DNA of 60,721 nucleotides from Paucibacter sp. PLA-PC-4 (GTDB lineage: Bacteria > Pseudomonadota > Gammaproteobacteria > Burkholderiales > Burkholderiaceae_C): contig NZ_JAPFGP010000026.1 in NCBI RefSeq assembly GCF_026241155.1, positions 1 to 60,721 of the forward strand. Reading direction: 5' to 3'. A program made the position numbers and the translations under genes. The notes under the pieces are model-generated. The model did no database searches. It was not told the DNA's origin and saw nothing but the letters and a program-made list of their open reading frames with translations. Below, piece by piece: positions 17,376 to 25,410 of this stretch (positions are counted from its first letter, which is position 1; the number at the start of each line of letters is the position of its first letter).

Positions 17376-18172
17376 GACCGTCCCCCGGCGGTGTTGATCT
17401 CGGGGTCAGAGCGGTAGGCGGTGACCACGAATCCCAAGGGGTTCTCGAGCCGGTCCTTTTCCTTGGCGAGAGCTTTGGGCTGGTACTTGAACACGAGGCT
17501 GGCGATATGGCGTGTGCTCAGTTCGGGCAGATTGCGATCCGTCATCCGGACGGTCTTGTCGTAGGTGACCGTCGCTTCTCCGCGGTTGTCGCTGCGACCC
17601 GTCGGCGAGAGCCGGACGCTCACGATGTGGATCTGCCAGTCTTCGGCCGCCCCGATCCTCTTTTGCAAGGCGGTGTCGCCCTCGAACTGGCGGTTGTAGT
17701 CGGCGAAGACGGCCGGCGTCGCCGAACGGGCGACCTGGTCGAAGTCGCGCTGCAGGAACATCCAGCTGTAGCCCTCGCGGGCCCGCACAAAGGTGGCCAG
17801 GTTGTGCTTGTCGAGGGCCTCCAGCGCCGGGACGGTCTCGACGCCGAGGCGCTGCTGTATCGTGGTCTCGCCGGTGAGGCGGTCCACCACGATGGGGATG
17901 GGCACGAGTTCGCGCAGAGGGCTTTGTATGAGCACGGTGGCAATGCCCGCCGCCGCGAGGCTCAAGCCGGCCCAGGCGGCGCGCCAGGCGCGCCGCTCGG
18001 AGCGCTCCAGCATCTCGACCCGGTCGATCTCCCAGGCCGCGTTGGGGCCCAGAGAAGCGTCCGGTGGATCGCTGTCGAGCGCGTTGGCACCGGTAGCGGT
18101 GCTGTCCGGGGCGGCATGTGGCCAGGGTTCGGGCAATGCGGCGGCCTCTCCTGGCATCAGGATTGCACTCAT
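17372..18172 (-). CDS. virB8: Type IV secretion assembly protein VirB8
   Basis: Bitopic inner-membrane protein of 266 residues. It has a cytoplasmic N-terminus, a membrane helix (about 66-88) and a periplasmic NTF2-like domain containing YNRQFEGDTALQKRIG and the conserved VSVRLSPTGRSDNRGEATVTY region. VirB8 nucleates channel assembly and contacts VirB10. AGGT precedes ATG 18170-18172 at proper spacing. It is the first of five genes (virB8-B9-B10-B11-virD4) joined by 4-bp overlaps. A gap of about 100 bp separates it from virB5. Confidence 0.92.
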   Translation of the reverse strand: MSAILMPGEAAALPEPWPHAAPDSTATGANALDSDPPDASLGPNAAWEIDRVEMLERSERRAWRAAWAGLSLAAAGIATVLIQSPLRELVPIPIVVDRLTGETTIQQRLGVETVPALEALDKHNLATFVRAREGYSWMFLQRDFDQVARSATPAVFADYNRQFEGDTALQKRIGAAEDWQIHIVSVRLSPTGRSDNRGEATVTYDKTVRMTDRNLPELSTRHIASLVFKYQPKALAKEKDRLENPLGFVVTAYRSDPEINTAGGRS

Positions 18173-18274
18173 GGTGTGACCTCTTGAATTGGTGGGGCGC
18201 CCGGCGGCGCGATCAGGTGCAGGTGCCGGTGGCGAGTTTCAGCGCGGGTGAGGATGAACAGTCAGGGTTGCCGA

Positions 18275-18988
18275 TCAGGGCAGGAAGTCGGCGACCTTGC
18301 CGGTGCGGTTGAGCATCTGGTACTGGCGCTCTCGGTCGCGCGAGCGCGCGATGCGTTCCTCGCTGTCCGACATGCCCTGCAGCATCTGCACCTGGGAGAC
18401 CTCATGGGCGAGCAGGGCGTTCTCGGCGCCGATGCGAGCCTGGATCTCCAGCACGGCCTTCTGGTCGGTCGTGGCATTGATCTGCTGCATCAGGGACTGG
18501 ATCTGGTGGAGGCGACCGGCCGCCGTGCGCATGGCATCCTGGAGCATGCCCTTCTGCTGGTAAGGCTGAGCCAGCATGGCTTGGCAGCGGGTTTGTTCGT
18601 CACCGCTGCGGTCGAGGCAGTTGTAGACCATGTGCAGGTCACGCAGCGCTTTGGCGGTGCCGGTGAGGCCCGAATAGCCGGCGGTGTCGACCGCGTTGAT
18701 CAGGGTGTAGGCCTCGGCGGGCACGTAGTTGCGCAGCAGCGGGCTGTCGAAGACGGCGCCGAGATTTCGGGAGCCGATGATGCTGTTGAGCTGGCTTTGC
18801 AGATGGACGATCTGCTGCACCTGGTTGTTGATCGCCGTGATGTCGTTGATCACCTGCTGGATGGTCTGGGCCAGGTTGGCGGCATCGATGACCGGGATGC
18901 CTTGAGCCTGGGCCCTGCCGGGGCTGAAGGCGGTCACGGTGATCGCGAGCGCGCAGAAAACGGATGCGAGCCGGAGGCGAATGATCAT
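18275..18988 (-). CDS. virB5: Type IV secretion minor pilin VirB5
   Basis: Secreted pilus-tip protein of 237 residues. ATG 18986-18988 is preceded by GGGAG with 7-base spacing and gives a standard signal peptide (IIRLRLASVFCALAITVTA...AQA). The longer frame upstream has no support. The mature part is almost all alpha-helical with QQ-rich coiled segments (QTIQQVINDITAINNQVQQI) and one Cys pair (NCLDRSGDEQTRC), as in VirB5/TrbJ proteins. It lies after virB6 instead of before it, so the gene order differs from the Agrobacterium virB operon. Confidence 0.88.
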   Translation of the reverse strand: MIIRLRLASVFCALAITVTAFSPGRAQAQGIPVIDAANLAQTIQQVINDITAINNQVQQIVHLQSQLNSIIGSRNLGAVFDSPLLRNYVPAEAYTLINAVDTAGYSGLTGTAKALRDLHMVYNCLDRSGDEQTRCQAMLAQPYQQKGMLQDAMRTAAGRLHQIQSLMQQINATTDQKAVLEIQARIGAENALLAHEVSQVQMLQGMSDSEERIARSRDRERQYQMLNRTGKVADFLP

Positions 18989-19046
18989 GGCGATGCTCCC
19001 TTGTGTGGCGGTACGGGGCCGTTCCCGGCTTTGGCCTTTGACCTTG

Positions 19047-20099
19047 TCAGGCCAGGCCGCGCATGGCGGCGCGCCGGTAGGCTGGGGTGGGGGACGGCGG
19101 AGATCCGCCGGTGCTGGCGTATGCGGCACTGCCTGCCGCGCGACCCAGCGCGTAGGGCATGCCGGTGCCGGCCCGGACAATGCCGCCCTGGGTGCTGGCG
19201 GCGGCGCGGCTGCGACCCGATGTCGCGCCCAGCCTGGAAACCATCATGACGTTCTGGATCATCTGGACGCCTTGCTGCACGGCCGCCCCACCGGTGAGGG
19301 CAGACGCAAGGCCCGGTGCTTGGAAGCAGACGATGGCCATCAGGATCATCACGATGCAGTACTTCAGCGACTCGGCGACGACGTTGAGCTGGGGCCCAAG
19401 GAAGCCGCCTTGGGACTGGATGGCCAGCACGATGGCGTCGCCGATGTAGGCACTGAGCCCCAGAGCGAAGAAAGCGAACCAGGCAAGCACCACTGAGTTC
19501 AGCAGCGCGGACAACCAGCTGTCGAAGAAGCGGGCGGTCGGGCGCCAGGCCAGGCAGAGGATGAACATGGGGCCGATCGCCAGCGTGAAGCTCAGGAAGG
19601 CCTTGGCGAGCGTGACGACGAAGAGCGCCAGGCAAAGGAAGATGACATTGCCGAAGGCGGTGACGACGGCGGCGAAGACCAGGTCTAGCCGCGTGATGCC
19701 GGCCTCCTTCATCAGGTCGAGGACGAGCTGGCTGGCCTTGTCATTGAACTCATCGAGAAGAGCGTATGGACTCGCAACCGCTGCTGGGTTGGCAGGTGCG
19801 GGAAGGAATGTGACCGCGACACCGGTCGCCAAGGCATTGGCGACTTCGACGACGTGACTGATGTAGATGCCGGACTGGAGGGCGAAAGCCAGCACCAGCC
19901 CGATCTTGACCACCTTCCAGACGAAGATCGGGACGGTGTCCGAGGCCTCGCCGCGCAGGACTGCCCAGCCGAACAGCAGGACCCAGAGAGTCATGACAGT
20001 CAACACGAGCGGTGTGATCGCGCTCATCAGCGTAGCGATGACGCCGACGACATACGTGTTCAACACGCTGTCGAGCTGAGATCCGAGCCAGGCGAACAT
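19047..20099 (-). CDS. virB6: Type IV secretion inner-membrane protein VirB6
   Basis: Polytopic inner-membrane channel component, 350 residues, with about six hydrophobic segments between residues 20 and 270 (for example LMSAITPLVLTVMTLWVLLF and IVMILMAIVCFQAPGLASAL). The VirB6/TrbL pattern is seen in SFTLAIGPMFILCLAWRPTARFFDSW. The C-terminal 80 residues are Gly/Ser/Arg-rich and cytoplasmic or periplasmic. ATG 20097-20099 follows GAGGAG at good spacing. It starts 9 bp after the lipoprotein gene. Confidence 0.92.
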   Translation of the reverse strand: MFAWLGSQLDSVLNTYVVGVIATLMSAITPLVLTVMTLWVLLFGWAVLRGEASDTVPIFVWKVVKIGLVLAFALQSGIYISHVVEVANALATGVAVTFLPAPANPAAVASPYALLDEFNDKASQLVLDLMKEAGITRLDLVFAAVVTAFGNVIFLCLALFVVTLAKAFLSFTLAIGPMFILCLAWRPTARFFDSWLSALLNSVVLAWFAFFALGLSAYIGDAIVLAIQSQGGFLGPQLNVVAESLKYCIVMILMAIVCFQAPGLASALTGGAAVQQGVQMIQNVMMVSRLGATSGRSRAAASTQGGIVRAGTGMPYALGRAAGSAAYASTGGSPPSPTPAYRRAAMRGLA

Positions 20100-20108
20100 G
20101 ATGGCTCC

Positions 20109-20525
20109 TCACTGAACCACAAGGTTCGGGAGCGCCTTGATGCTGACGCAGCGGCTGCCGAGGTCGGGCCGTTCGCACTGCAGCCATTCGCCCTTGGACT
20201 TCACGATCCACTGCCTGGGACGCTTCTCTGAACCGAATGTCGAAGCCCGGCAGGTGCCCGGCCGCGCGTAGAACTCAGTGCATTCGCGGATTCCATCGTT
20301 GGTTTCGACCATCCGCCAGCCGCTGGGCGTGCATGTGGGCCGGGTGGCAGGGCATGGAGGTCCGAGCGTCGCCTTCGGCAGCGGCGGCGTCTCGACACGG
20401 GTGCTGCCGTCGGGCGCGACCGTCACGGCTTCATTGCCTTTGACAAAAGGGGCGGGGGCGGAGCAGGCGGCGGCGGTGGCCAGTGCGAGCGAGCTGAGCA
20501 CGGCGAGCTGCAACGATGTCTTCAT
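20109..20525 (-). CDS. Small Cys-rich lipoprotein in the virB cluster
   Basis: Protein of 138 residues, start ATG 20523-20525 with GGGAG upstream. The signal ends TAAACSAP, a plausible lipobox with Cys about residue 21. The mature part has six more Cys (CPATRPTC, ECTEF, GTCRAS, LQCERP, SRCVS), probably disulphide-bonded in the periplasm. It overlaps the 3' end of virB4 by 4 bp and sits before virB6. Its position and lipidation suggest an equivalent of VirB7 or an entry-exclusion lipoprotein, but I do not recognise the family. Confidence 0.8.
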   Translation of the reverse strand: MKTSLQLAVLSSLALATAAACSAPAPFVKGNEAVTVAPDGSTRVETPPLPKATLGPPCPATRPTCTPSGWRMVETNDGIRECTEFYARPGTCRASTFGSEKRPRQWIVKSKGEWLQCERPDLGSRCVSIKALPNLVVQ

Positions 20526-23014
20526 GCTGTTCTCCCTGAAACTCTCAGTCGACGATGCTGAACCTCCCGCATGAAGACGGGAAGCCATTGACACGGATCG
20601 TCACCATGTTTTTGGCGGATCTCATCGAGCAAGACCACGTTGTCCGTGGTCGCAGACAGCACGGCGATGAAGTCGTCGAGGCCAGTCAGGTCCAGCTCGC
20701 AGATCGCGCTGGCATGGCCCTGCTTGACCAGGAAGCGGCGGTTGCCGTGCGTGCCCAGGCTTCGCACGATGTCGTACTCGGTATTCGTAAGCCCGAAGCC
20801 CTCGACATACTCCTCGCGCAGCGCCTGGGGGTTGGCCAGGAAGATCTTGGTCACGCTCTGCTCGACCATGGTCCGGCCGATCGGATGGCTCAGAACGTCG
20901 GAGGGGCTTTGGGTGTCGAAGATGCCCAGGCCGTTTTGCTTGCGGATGGTCTTCTGCTTGTGCTTGGCGAAGTCGCTGAAGATCTCGTGATCCAGGGCTT
21001 TCCAGAACTCGGAGATCACATAGATCAGCCGGCCACCGTCGATGCGCTCCTTCATGACTTCGAGCAGGACCATCATCACCGGCGTCCGTACCTCGGGCAG
21101 GTCCAGAAACTCCGTGGTGTCGAAGGCGATGATGGGGGCATCGTCCAGACCGATCAGTTGATCGCCGGCCTGGTCGAAGACCCAGCCCAGCGCGCCGCCC
21201 TCGCACCAGCGTCCGAGCCGCTCGAAGAGGCTGTTGTCTCCCGTCTTGGGCAGGTTCTGCCGCAGCGTGGAGAAGCGGCGCAAGGGCGCCGGCAGCATCG
21301 CCACCGCCTTGACCGCATCGGCGATCGCGCGCTCGTCGGCGGGCAGCAAGGGCAGGGGCGTGGTGGCGATGCAGGTGCGGACCAGCTGTTCCCAGAACTG
21401 GATACGGGCCGGCGTCGGTTCGCGCTGAAGCGGATTGCAGCCGGTGGGCTGGCCCGCTTCGAGCGTGAAGTAGCGGCCGCCCAGGGCCCGGATGGCGATC
21501 TCGCAGCCGCGGTCGAGGTCGAACAGCACCAGGCACGGTGCCGGCTGCCATTTGCGGGTCAGCACCAGCAGGAACATCTCCAGCGCGGTCTTGCCCACGC
21601 CGGTCGATCCGATGATCAGGGTGTTGCCCGGCAGCTTCTTGTCGGCCGAGTCTTCGCCTTCCGGGCTCGCATGCAGGTTCAGGTAGAAGGGCTGGCCCGA
21701 GGGCGTGCGCAGCAGCGCCAGCGCCTGGCCCCAGGGATTGCCGTCGCGCTTGCCGCTGGCGAAGTTGTGGCCGCTGGCCAGGGCTGCGAAGGCGCGCGAG
21801 GAGAGCTTGGCGTCGCGCGGCCGCCATTTCCAGTTGCCGGGCATCTGGGCGAACCAGGCGGCGTCGGCTACCAGGTCGACCGGGGACATCTGCAGGCTTG
21901 AGGCTTCGCCGACCGCGCCGATCGCCTGCGCGGCACGCCGGCCGGCATCGGCCCCGTCATGGCCGAACACCACCAGGCTGTAGTGGTATTCGCCCATGCA
22001 GAACTGGCCGTCGCCGAGCTCGTTCAGGGCCGCGTCCATGTCGGCGATCTGGCTGGCCACGACATCGTCGCTGGCGATCAGCTGGTCGCGCTGCAGTTCC
22101 AGCGCGCGCATGGCCTCACGACGCGGCAGGATGGAGAAGGACTGGGTCTCGATGAACTCGCTGTCCTCGTAGAGCAACGCGTCGAGGATGCCGGGTTCGA
22201 CCGCGTCGGCGTACTCCTTGATATCGACCAGGGCCGCGTAGCGGCGCTCGTCGCCATATCGCAACTCCAGCTTGTCGCCCGCGAAGGACAGGCGGACCTT
22301 GGGCAGGGTCCGGTACAGCGGCCCCGTTGCCAGCGGCACGGGATCGGGGCGGCCGTTGACCAGATAACCCAGGAACTCGGCCACCTCGGCGTAGGCCCGC
22401 TGGCCCTGCTGGCGGATGCCCAGCAGGCGCGGGCCGAAGCCCTGCAGAACCCGTGCGACCAGGGCTGTGCGCTCCTCCATCACTCGCAGGGCGTCCGACT
22501 GGGCCTCGGCAATGGCGACCCGCGAGCGGGGCCTTGACCGCAGCGCCCGGCCCACGCGCGAGGACTCCGGGCGGTAGACCAGGGTCAGGTAGAGCTCATT
22601 GCTCATCATGGGGCGCTCGCCGAGCTGGGCCTGGTAGGCCAGGGACAGGTCGCGTGCGAAGCCGGATGCCGGCGGGTGTTCCAGCTGGTCGCTCATATGG
22701 CGGTGGAGCCTGTGGGTCCACACGGCCCACTGGCCACCGGCGAGGTTGCGCAGCAGGCTGCACAGGGCCTCATGTCGCTCCTGCACCAGGTGCTCATCGG
22801 CGCACTCGAAGGGAATCCCGTCCAGGCGCCAGACGCGCAGGTAGTCGCCACCCCGCGTGATCACGTCGTGGGGGCTGAGCATCGACGAGAACGGCACGAA
22901 CCTGGCGAGCGGGTTCTCCGTGCGAACCTGGCGCCAGTACCGGGGCTGGGCCGGTGCAGGTTGCCAGAAGCGGCGGCCAGCGCCGGCCGGGGGGCTGCTA
23001 GATATGCCAAGCAT
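20522..23014 (-). CDS. virB4: Type IV secretion ATPase VirB4
   Basis: Large ATPase that energises pilus assembly and substrate transfer. ATG 23012-23014 has GGAG 6 bases upstream, giving 830 residues; the frame runs 22 codons further without a site. The N-terminal CagE/TrbE/VirB domain (VPFSSMLSPHDVITRGGDYL) is followed by the RecA-like ATPase domain with Walker A LIIGSTGVGKTALEM, LVLFDLDRGCEIAIRALGG, and Walker B-like RLIYVISEFWKAL. It overlaps virB3 by 17 bp upstream and the lipoprotein gene by 4 bp downstream. Confidence 0.95.
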   Translation of the reverse strand: MLGISSSPPAGAGRRFWQPAPAQPRYWRQVRTENPLARFVPFSSMLSPHDVITRGGDYLRVWRLDGIPFECADEHLVQERHEALCSLLRNLAGGQWAVWTHRLHRHMSDQLEHPPASGFARDLSLAYQAQLGERPMMSNELYLTLVYRPESSRVGRALRSRPRSRVAIAEAQSDALRVMEERTALVARVLQGFGPRLLGIRQQGQRAYAEVAEFLGYLVNGRPDPVPLATGPLYRTLPKVRLSFAGDKLELRYGDERRYAALVDIKEYADAVEPGILDALLYEDSEFIETQSFSILPRREAMRALELQRDQLIASDDVVASQIADMDAALNELGDGQFCMGEYHYSLVVFGHDGADAGRRAAQAIGAVGEASSLQMSPVDLVADAAWFAQMPGNWKWRPRDAKLSSRAFAALASGHNFASGKRDGNPWGQALALLRTPSGQPFYLNLHASPEGEDSADKKLPGNTLIIGSTGVGKTALEMFLLVLTRKWQPAPCLVLFDLDRGCEIAIRALGGRYFTLEAGQPTGCNPLQREPTPARIQFWEQLVRTCIATTPLPLLPADERAIADAVKAVAMLPAPLRRFSTLRQNLPKTGDNSLFERLGRWCEGGALGWVFDQAGDQLIGLDDAPIIAFDTTEFLDLPEVRTPVMMVLLEVMKERIDGGRLIYVISEFWKALDHEIFSDFAKHKQKTIRKQNGLGIFDTQSPSDVLSHPIGRTMVEQSVTKIFLANPQALREEYVEGFGLTNTEYDIVRSLGTHGNRRFLVKQGHASAICELDLTGLDDFIAVLSATTDNVVLLDEIRQKHGDDPCQWLPVFMREVQHRRLRVSGRTA

Positions 23015-23330
23015 CACGGGCTCCTCGGTAGAGGGTGGGGGTGTAGCTGCGGGCGCACCAGAAGCGATGGTTGCGGTCATGCAGGCGCAGCATCAGGGCG
23101 AGATAGGCCTGCCGGAATCGCTGGTCGTCCCGGGCGGTGATGAGCCTCATCCAGATCAGGGCCGGGCACAGGGCCAGCAGGACCACGAGCGCCGTCCACC
23201 AGCTGACGAGCAGGCCGCCCCACACGATCAGCAGCATGCCGCTGCCGAACAGGGTGACCAGCGGCGTGAGCGGAATGCCCAGCTTCATCGCGGGTCGCGT
23301 CGCGCCTTTGTAGATCGTCTCGGGCTGCAT
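22998..23330 (-). CDS. virB3: Type IV secretion inner-membrane protein VirB3
   Basis: Small protein of 110 residues with the VirB3 layout: a short N-terminus (ETIYKGATRPAMKLGIPLTP), two adjacent membrane helices (about 22-56) and a basic helical tail (ARDDQRFRQAYLALMLR). ATG 23328-23330 was chosen because the family normally starts about 10 residues before the ATRPAMK-type motif. The open frame continues far upstream but through virB2 in another frame. It overlaps virB4 by 17 bp. Confidence 0.9.
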   Translation of the reverse strand: MQPETIYKGATRPAMKLGIPLTPLVTLFGSGMLLIVWGGLLVSWWTALVVLLALCPALIWMRLITARDDQRFRQAYLALMLRLHDRNHRFWCARSYTPTLYRGARDAWHI

Positions 23331-23368
23331 GGGGGAACTCCGGTCCGGGCTGAGTGGGTGCTGGGCGC

Positions 23369-23839
23369 TCAGCTGACGATGAAGGTCGCAAAGGCGGCGG
23401 CGCCGCCGACCAGGGTGCCGCCGATCAGCACATTGGCCACATCGGCCAGGCGGGCGCCCTGGAAGATCATCTTGAAGCCGGCCCAGATGATGGCGATGGT
23501 CACCACGGCGACGGAGATCGTCACCAGGATCATGTTGACGTTGGTCACCGTGGTGTTGATCTTCTCGAAGCCCTGGGCCAGGGCTGGCTCCGTCACCAGC
23601 GGCGTCGCGACGGCGGCGGCCAGCGCGCGCATCCGGCGCGAAGCGCGCAGATTGGGGAAGGCCCTGGGCCGGTGATCGAGCCAGTGGTGATGGCGGCGGC
23701 CGCCGCGAGGCGCGAGGCTTCGAGCCTGGGCGCTGGCGGCGGGCGGGCTGCCGTCGGGGAGGCGGCGGGCCTGGCGGCCGATGGGGGGAGGGGCGGCGGC
23801 GCTGGGGGTGTCGCCTCGGACGTGTGCGGTGTCGCTCAT
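23369..23839 (-). CDS. virB2: Type IV secretion major pilin VirB2
   Basis: Propilin of 156 residues. The mature pilin is probably about 68 residues from GFEKINTTV after the signal-peptidase site ALAQ, with two hydrophobic helices (ILVTISVAVVTIAIIWAGF and NVLIGGTLVGGAAAFATFIV). ATG 23837-23839 has AAGGA upstream and overlaps the virB1 stop by 4 bp, which supports an 88-residue, Arg/Pro-rich leader. This is longer than usual for VirB2. An internal ATG at 23630-23632 would give a conventional leader. Confidence 0.88.
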   Translation of the reverse strand: MSDTAHVRGDTPSAAAPPPIGRQARRLPDGSPPAASAQARSLAPRGGRRHHHWLDHRPRAFPNLRASRRMRALAAAVATPLVTEPALAQGFEKINTTVTNVNMILVTISVAVVTIAIIWAGFKMIFQGARLADVANVLIGGTLVGGAAAFATFIVS

Positions 23840-24387
23840 GGCTGTTCCTTCGGCTGTGCAATGGGGTGGAGGAGGGGTTGGGGCAGGGCCGCCCGAGCCG
23901 AAGCCGGGGGGGCCGCAGCGGCGACCACCCTTCGCACATAGCCATGCTCAAAGCCAGTGACGAAGTTGCCGCTGTAGTAGCAGGACAGGGTTTTCCTGAG
24001 TGAGGCCTGGTCTGCCTGAGACGTCATCTCTGTATCGGCAGTGCGTGGAGCAGGGACTCGGTCCAGGCATTCGGTCAGCACGGCCTGCATGGCCGCCAGG
24101 TTGCTGCAGGGCTCGAAGGCGCTGCTCAGCGTCAGCCCCAGGCGATTGAAGTTGCCGACATTGATCTGGCCGAGCCCGACGCTGAAGTTCCATCCGGCGG
24201 CGCGCAGCGCACGGGCCGTGGCCAGCGCCTCGGCGCGGGTCTGGGGTTGCCGCTGCAGCCGCCCGCCCACCACGCCGATGGCCCAGGGGTTGAGGGCGCT
24301 TTCTGTGGCGGCGAGGGCATGGGCCGTGCTGGGCGCCACCTGGGGAGCGCAGGCCAGCGCGAGGGCGAGGAAGGTGGCGCTGTCCAT
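23836..24387 (-). CDS. virB1: Lytic transglycosylase VirB1
   Basis: Peptidoglycan-cleaving enzyme that opens the cell wall for the secretion channel. It has 183 residues with an SLT fold: catalytic Glu in ALAATESALNP (E29) and GLGQINVGNFNRLG (about 71-84), with YYSGNF toward the end. The N-terminal hydrophobic stretch is short (TFLALALACAP), so export is uncertain. The C-terminal tail is Ala/Pro-rich. It follows the Cys-rich secreted protein by 9 bp and couples to virB2 by ATGA. Confidence 0.9.
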   Translation of the reverse strand: MDSATFLALALACAPQVAPSTAHALAATESALNPWAIGVVGGRLQRQPQTRAEALATARALRAAGWNFSVGLGQINVGNFNRLGLTLSSAFEPCSNLAAMQAVLTECLDRVPAPRTADTEMTSQADQASLRKTLSCYYSGNFVTGFEHGYVRRVVAAAAPPASARAALPQPLLHPIAQPKEQP

Positions 24388-24396
24388 GGCTGTTCC

Positions 24397-24972
24397 TCAG
24401 TTCCCCGACTCGACCGGTGGTGCCGGTGGCCGGGAGGCCAGCCAGGCGGCGTAGTCGTCGTCGAATCGCCGGTCCCAGCGGCCGAACATGGCTTTGGCGG
24501 CGGGGCTGAAGTCGGTCACGGTGTCGCCGCTGATGCTCCACCAGGTTCGTGCGAAGGCCTGGCCGTTGACGGTGACGGCCACGGCGCCGGTGTAGTCGCA
24601 GTAGTAGCGGGGGCCGTTGGGGCCATCGACGATGCGCGTGTATTGGGGCGGGCAGAAGCTGGGTGCGCTGGCCCAGGCATGGCTGGCCGCGTTGCCGCCG
24701 CCGGCCATGCCGCAGCTCGGGAATGCCCGGCCGCGCGCCAGGTCGCGCCAGAGCTGGGTGATGGGCGGCACGCACTGGGGGATGGCGCGCCAGCTCGGCG
24801 CGGCGAGGCAGAGCAAGACCAGGCAGCCATCGAGCGCCAGGGCCGGCGTGTTCGTGCCGAGGAGCAGGGCTGCGGCGCTCAGCGCTGCGGCGATGGGGGC
24901 CTGCTTGGAATGCGGTGCCGGGTGATCACGACGAGGCGTGAGCGGGCCGGCGGAGGTGGTGCAGAGTTCCAT
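24397..24972 (-). CDS. Secreted Cys-rich protein, first gene of the conjugation operon
   Basis: Protein of 191 residues with an N-terminal hydrophobic helix (about 24-47, PIAAALSAAALLLGTNTPA) that may be a late signal peptide, and eight Cys in total. Conserved-looking segments are SWRAIPQCVPPITQLWRDLA, PSCGM, FCPPQYTRIV and YYCDYTGAVAVTVNG. Proteins with this layout occur next to virB genes of conjugative elements. Their role is unknown. It is the promoter-proximal gene of the leftward cluster. Confidence 0.75.
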   Translation of the reverse strand: MELCTTSAGPLTPRRDHPAPHSKQAPIAAALSAAALLLGTNTPALALDGCLVLLCLAAPSWRAIPQCVPPITQLWRDLARGRAFPSCGMAGGGNAASHAWASAPSFCPPQYTRIVDGPNGPRYYCDYTGAVAVTVNGQAFARTWWSISGDTVTDFSPAAKAMFGRWDRRFDDDYAAWLASRPPAPPVESGN

Positions 24973-25410
24973 GGCGGCTGGTTGGTTTGTTGGCCGAGAG
25001 TTCCTTGTGTGGGGCGCTTGCTGCGCTCCCGTGAAGAAAATCTAGGCGTCAAACCAGCCAGATCGCGTGCTGATTTTTGCGATTAATCAGCGGTTACAAA
25101 TGGGCGGTTGTGGGTGACCTCCCGTGCGGACGACAGCTCAATGACGTCCTGCAGCCGTATCCAACTCCATGGCAGGTACTCTGTAACATGCGGCTCATGG
25201 GAATTCAAAGAAATCGCATCTTCGCCTTGAAGAAGGCTGGGATTGCGGCTATCGCCATGAGTCTTCTGCCCCGGCATGCTACTGGTGTTCCAATGCGTCC
25301 GCTGCGTCCGATTTCACTGGTTGGCAACATCGGAGGCGAGTGCCTGCCGTGATTGGACTTGAAATGGCGGCGCGTCTATTCAAAACATCATTGCAAGAGG
25401 GAGACTTTTG
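24973..25410. other. Intergenic region between conjugation operon and methyltransferase operon
   Basis: About 440 bp separating two divergent operons; it must hold both promoters. It contains a palindrome at 25069-25091. A GAGGGAG ribosome site for the methyltransferase lies at about 25397-25403. A short open frame (25077-25352 on the plus strand) has no good start or family match. The GC content falls here relative to the virB genes. Confidence 0.5.
25069..25091. promoter_or_regulatory. 23-bp interrupted palindrome, candidate operator
   Basis: GCTGATT (25069-25075) and AATCAGC (25085-25091) form perfect 7-bp arms around a 9-bp AT-rich spacer. It lies about 100 bp upstream of the first conjugation gene and 320 bp upstream of the methyltransferase gene, so it could regulate either promoter. 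Confidence 0.5.

Noticed and set aside
25077-25352. 91-codon plus-strand frame before the methyltransferase
   Set aside because: No start with a ribosome site and no protein-like pattern; it overlaps a likely operator.
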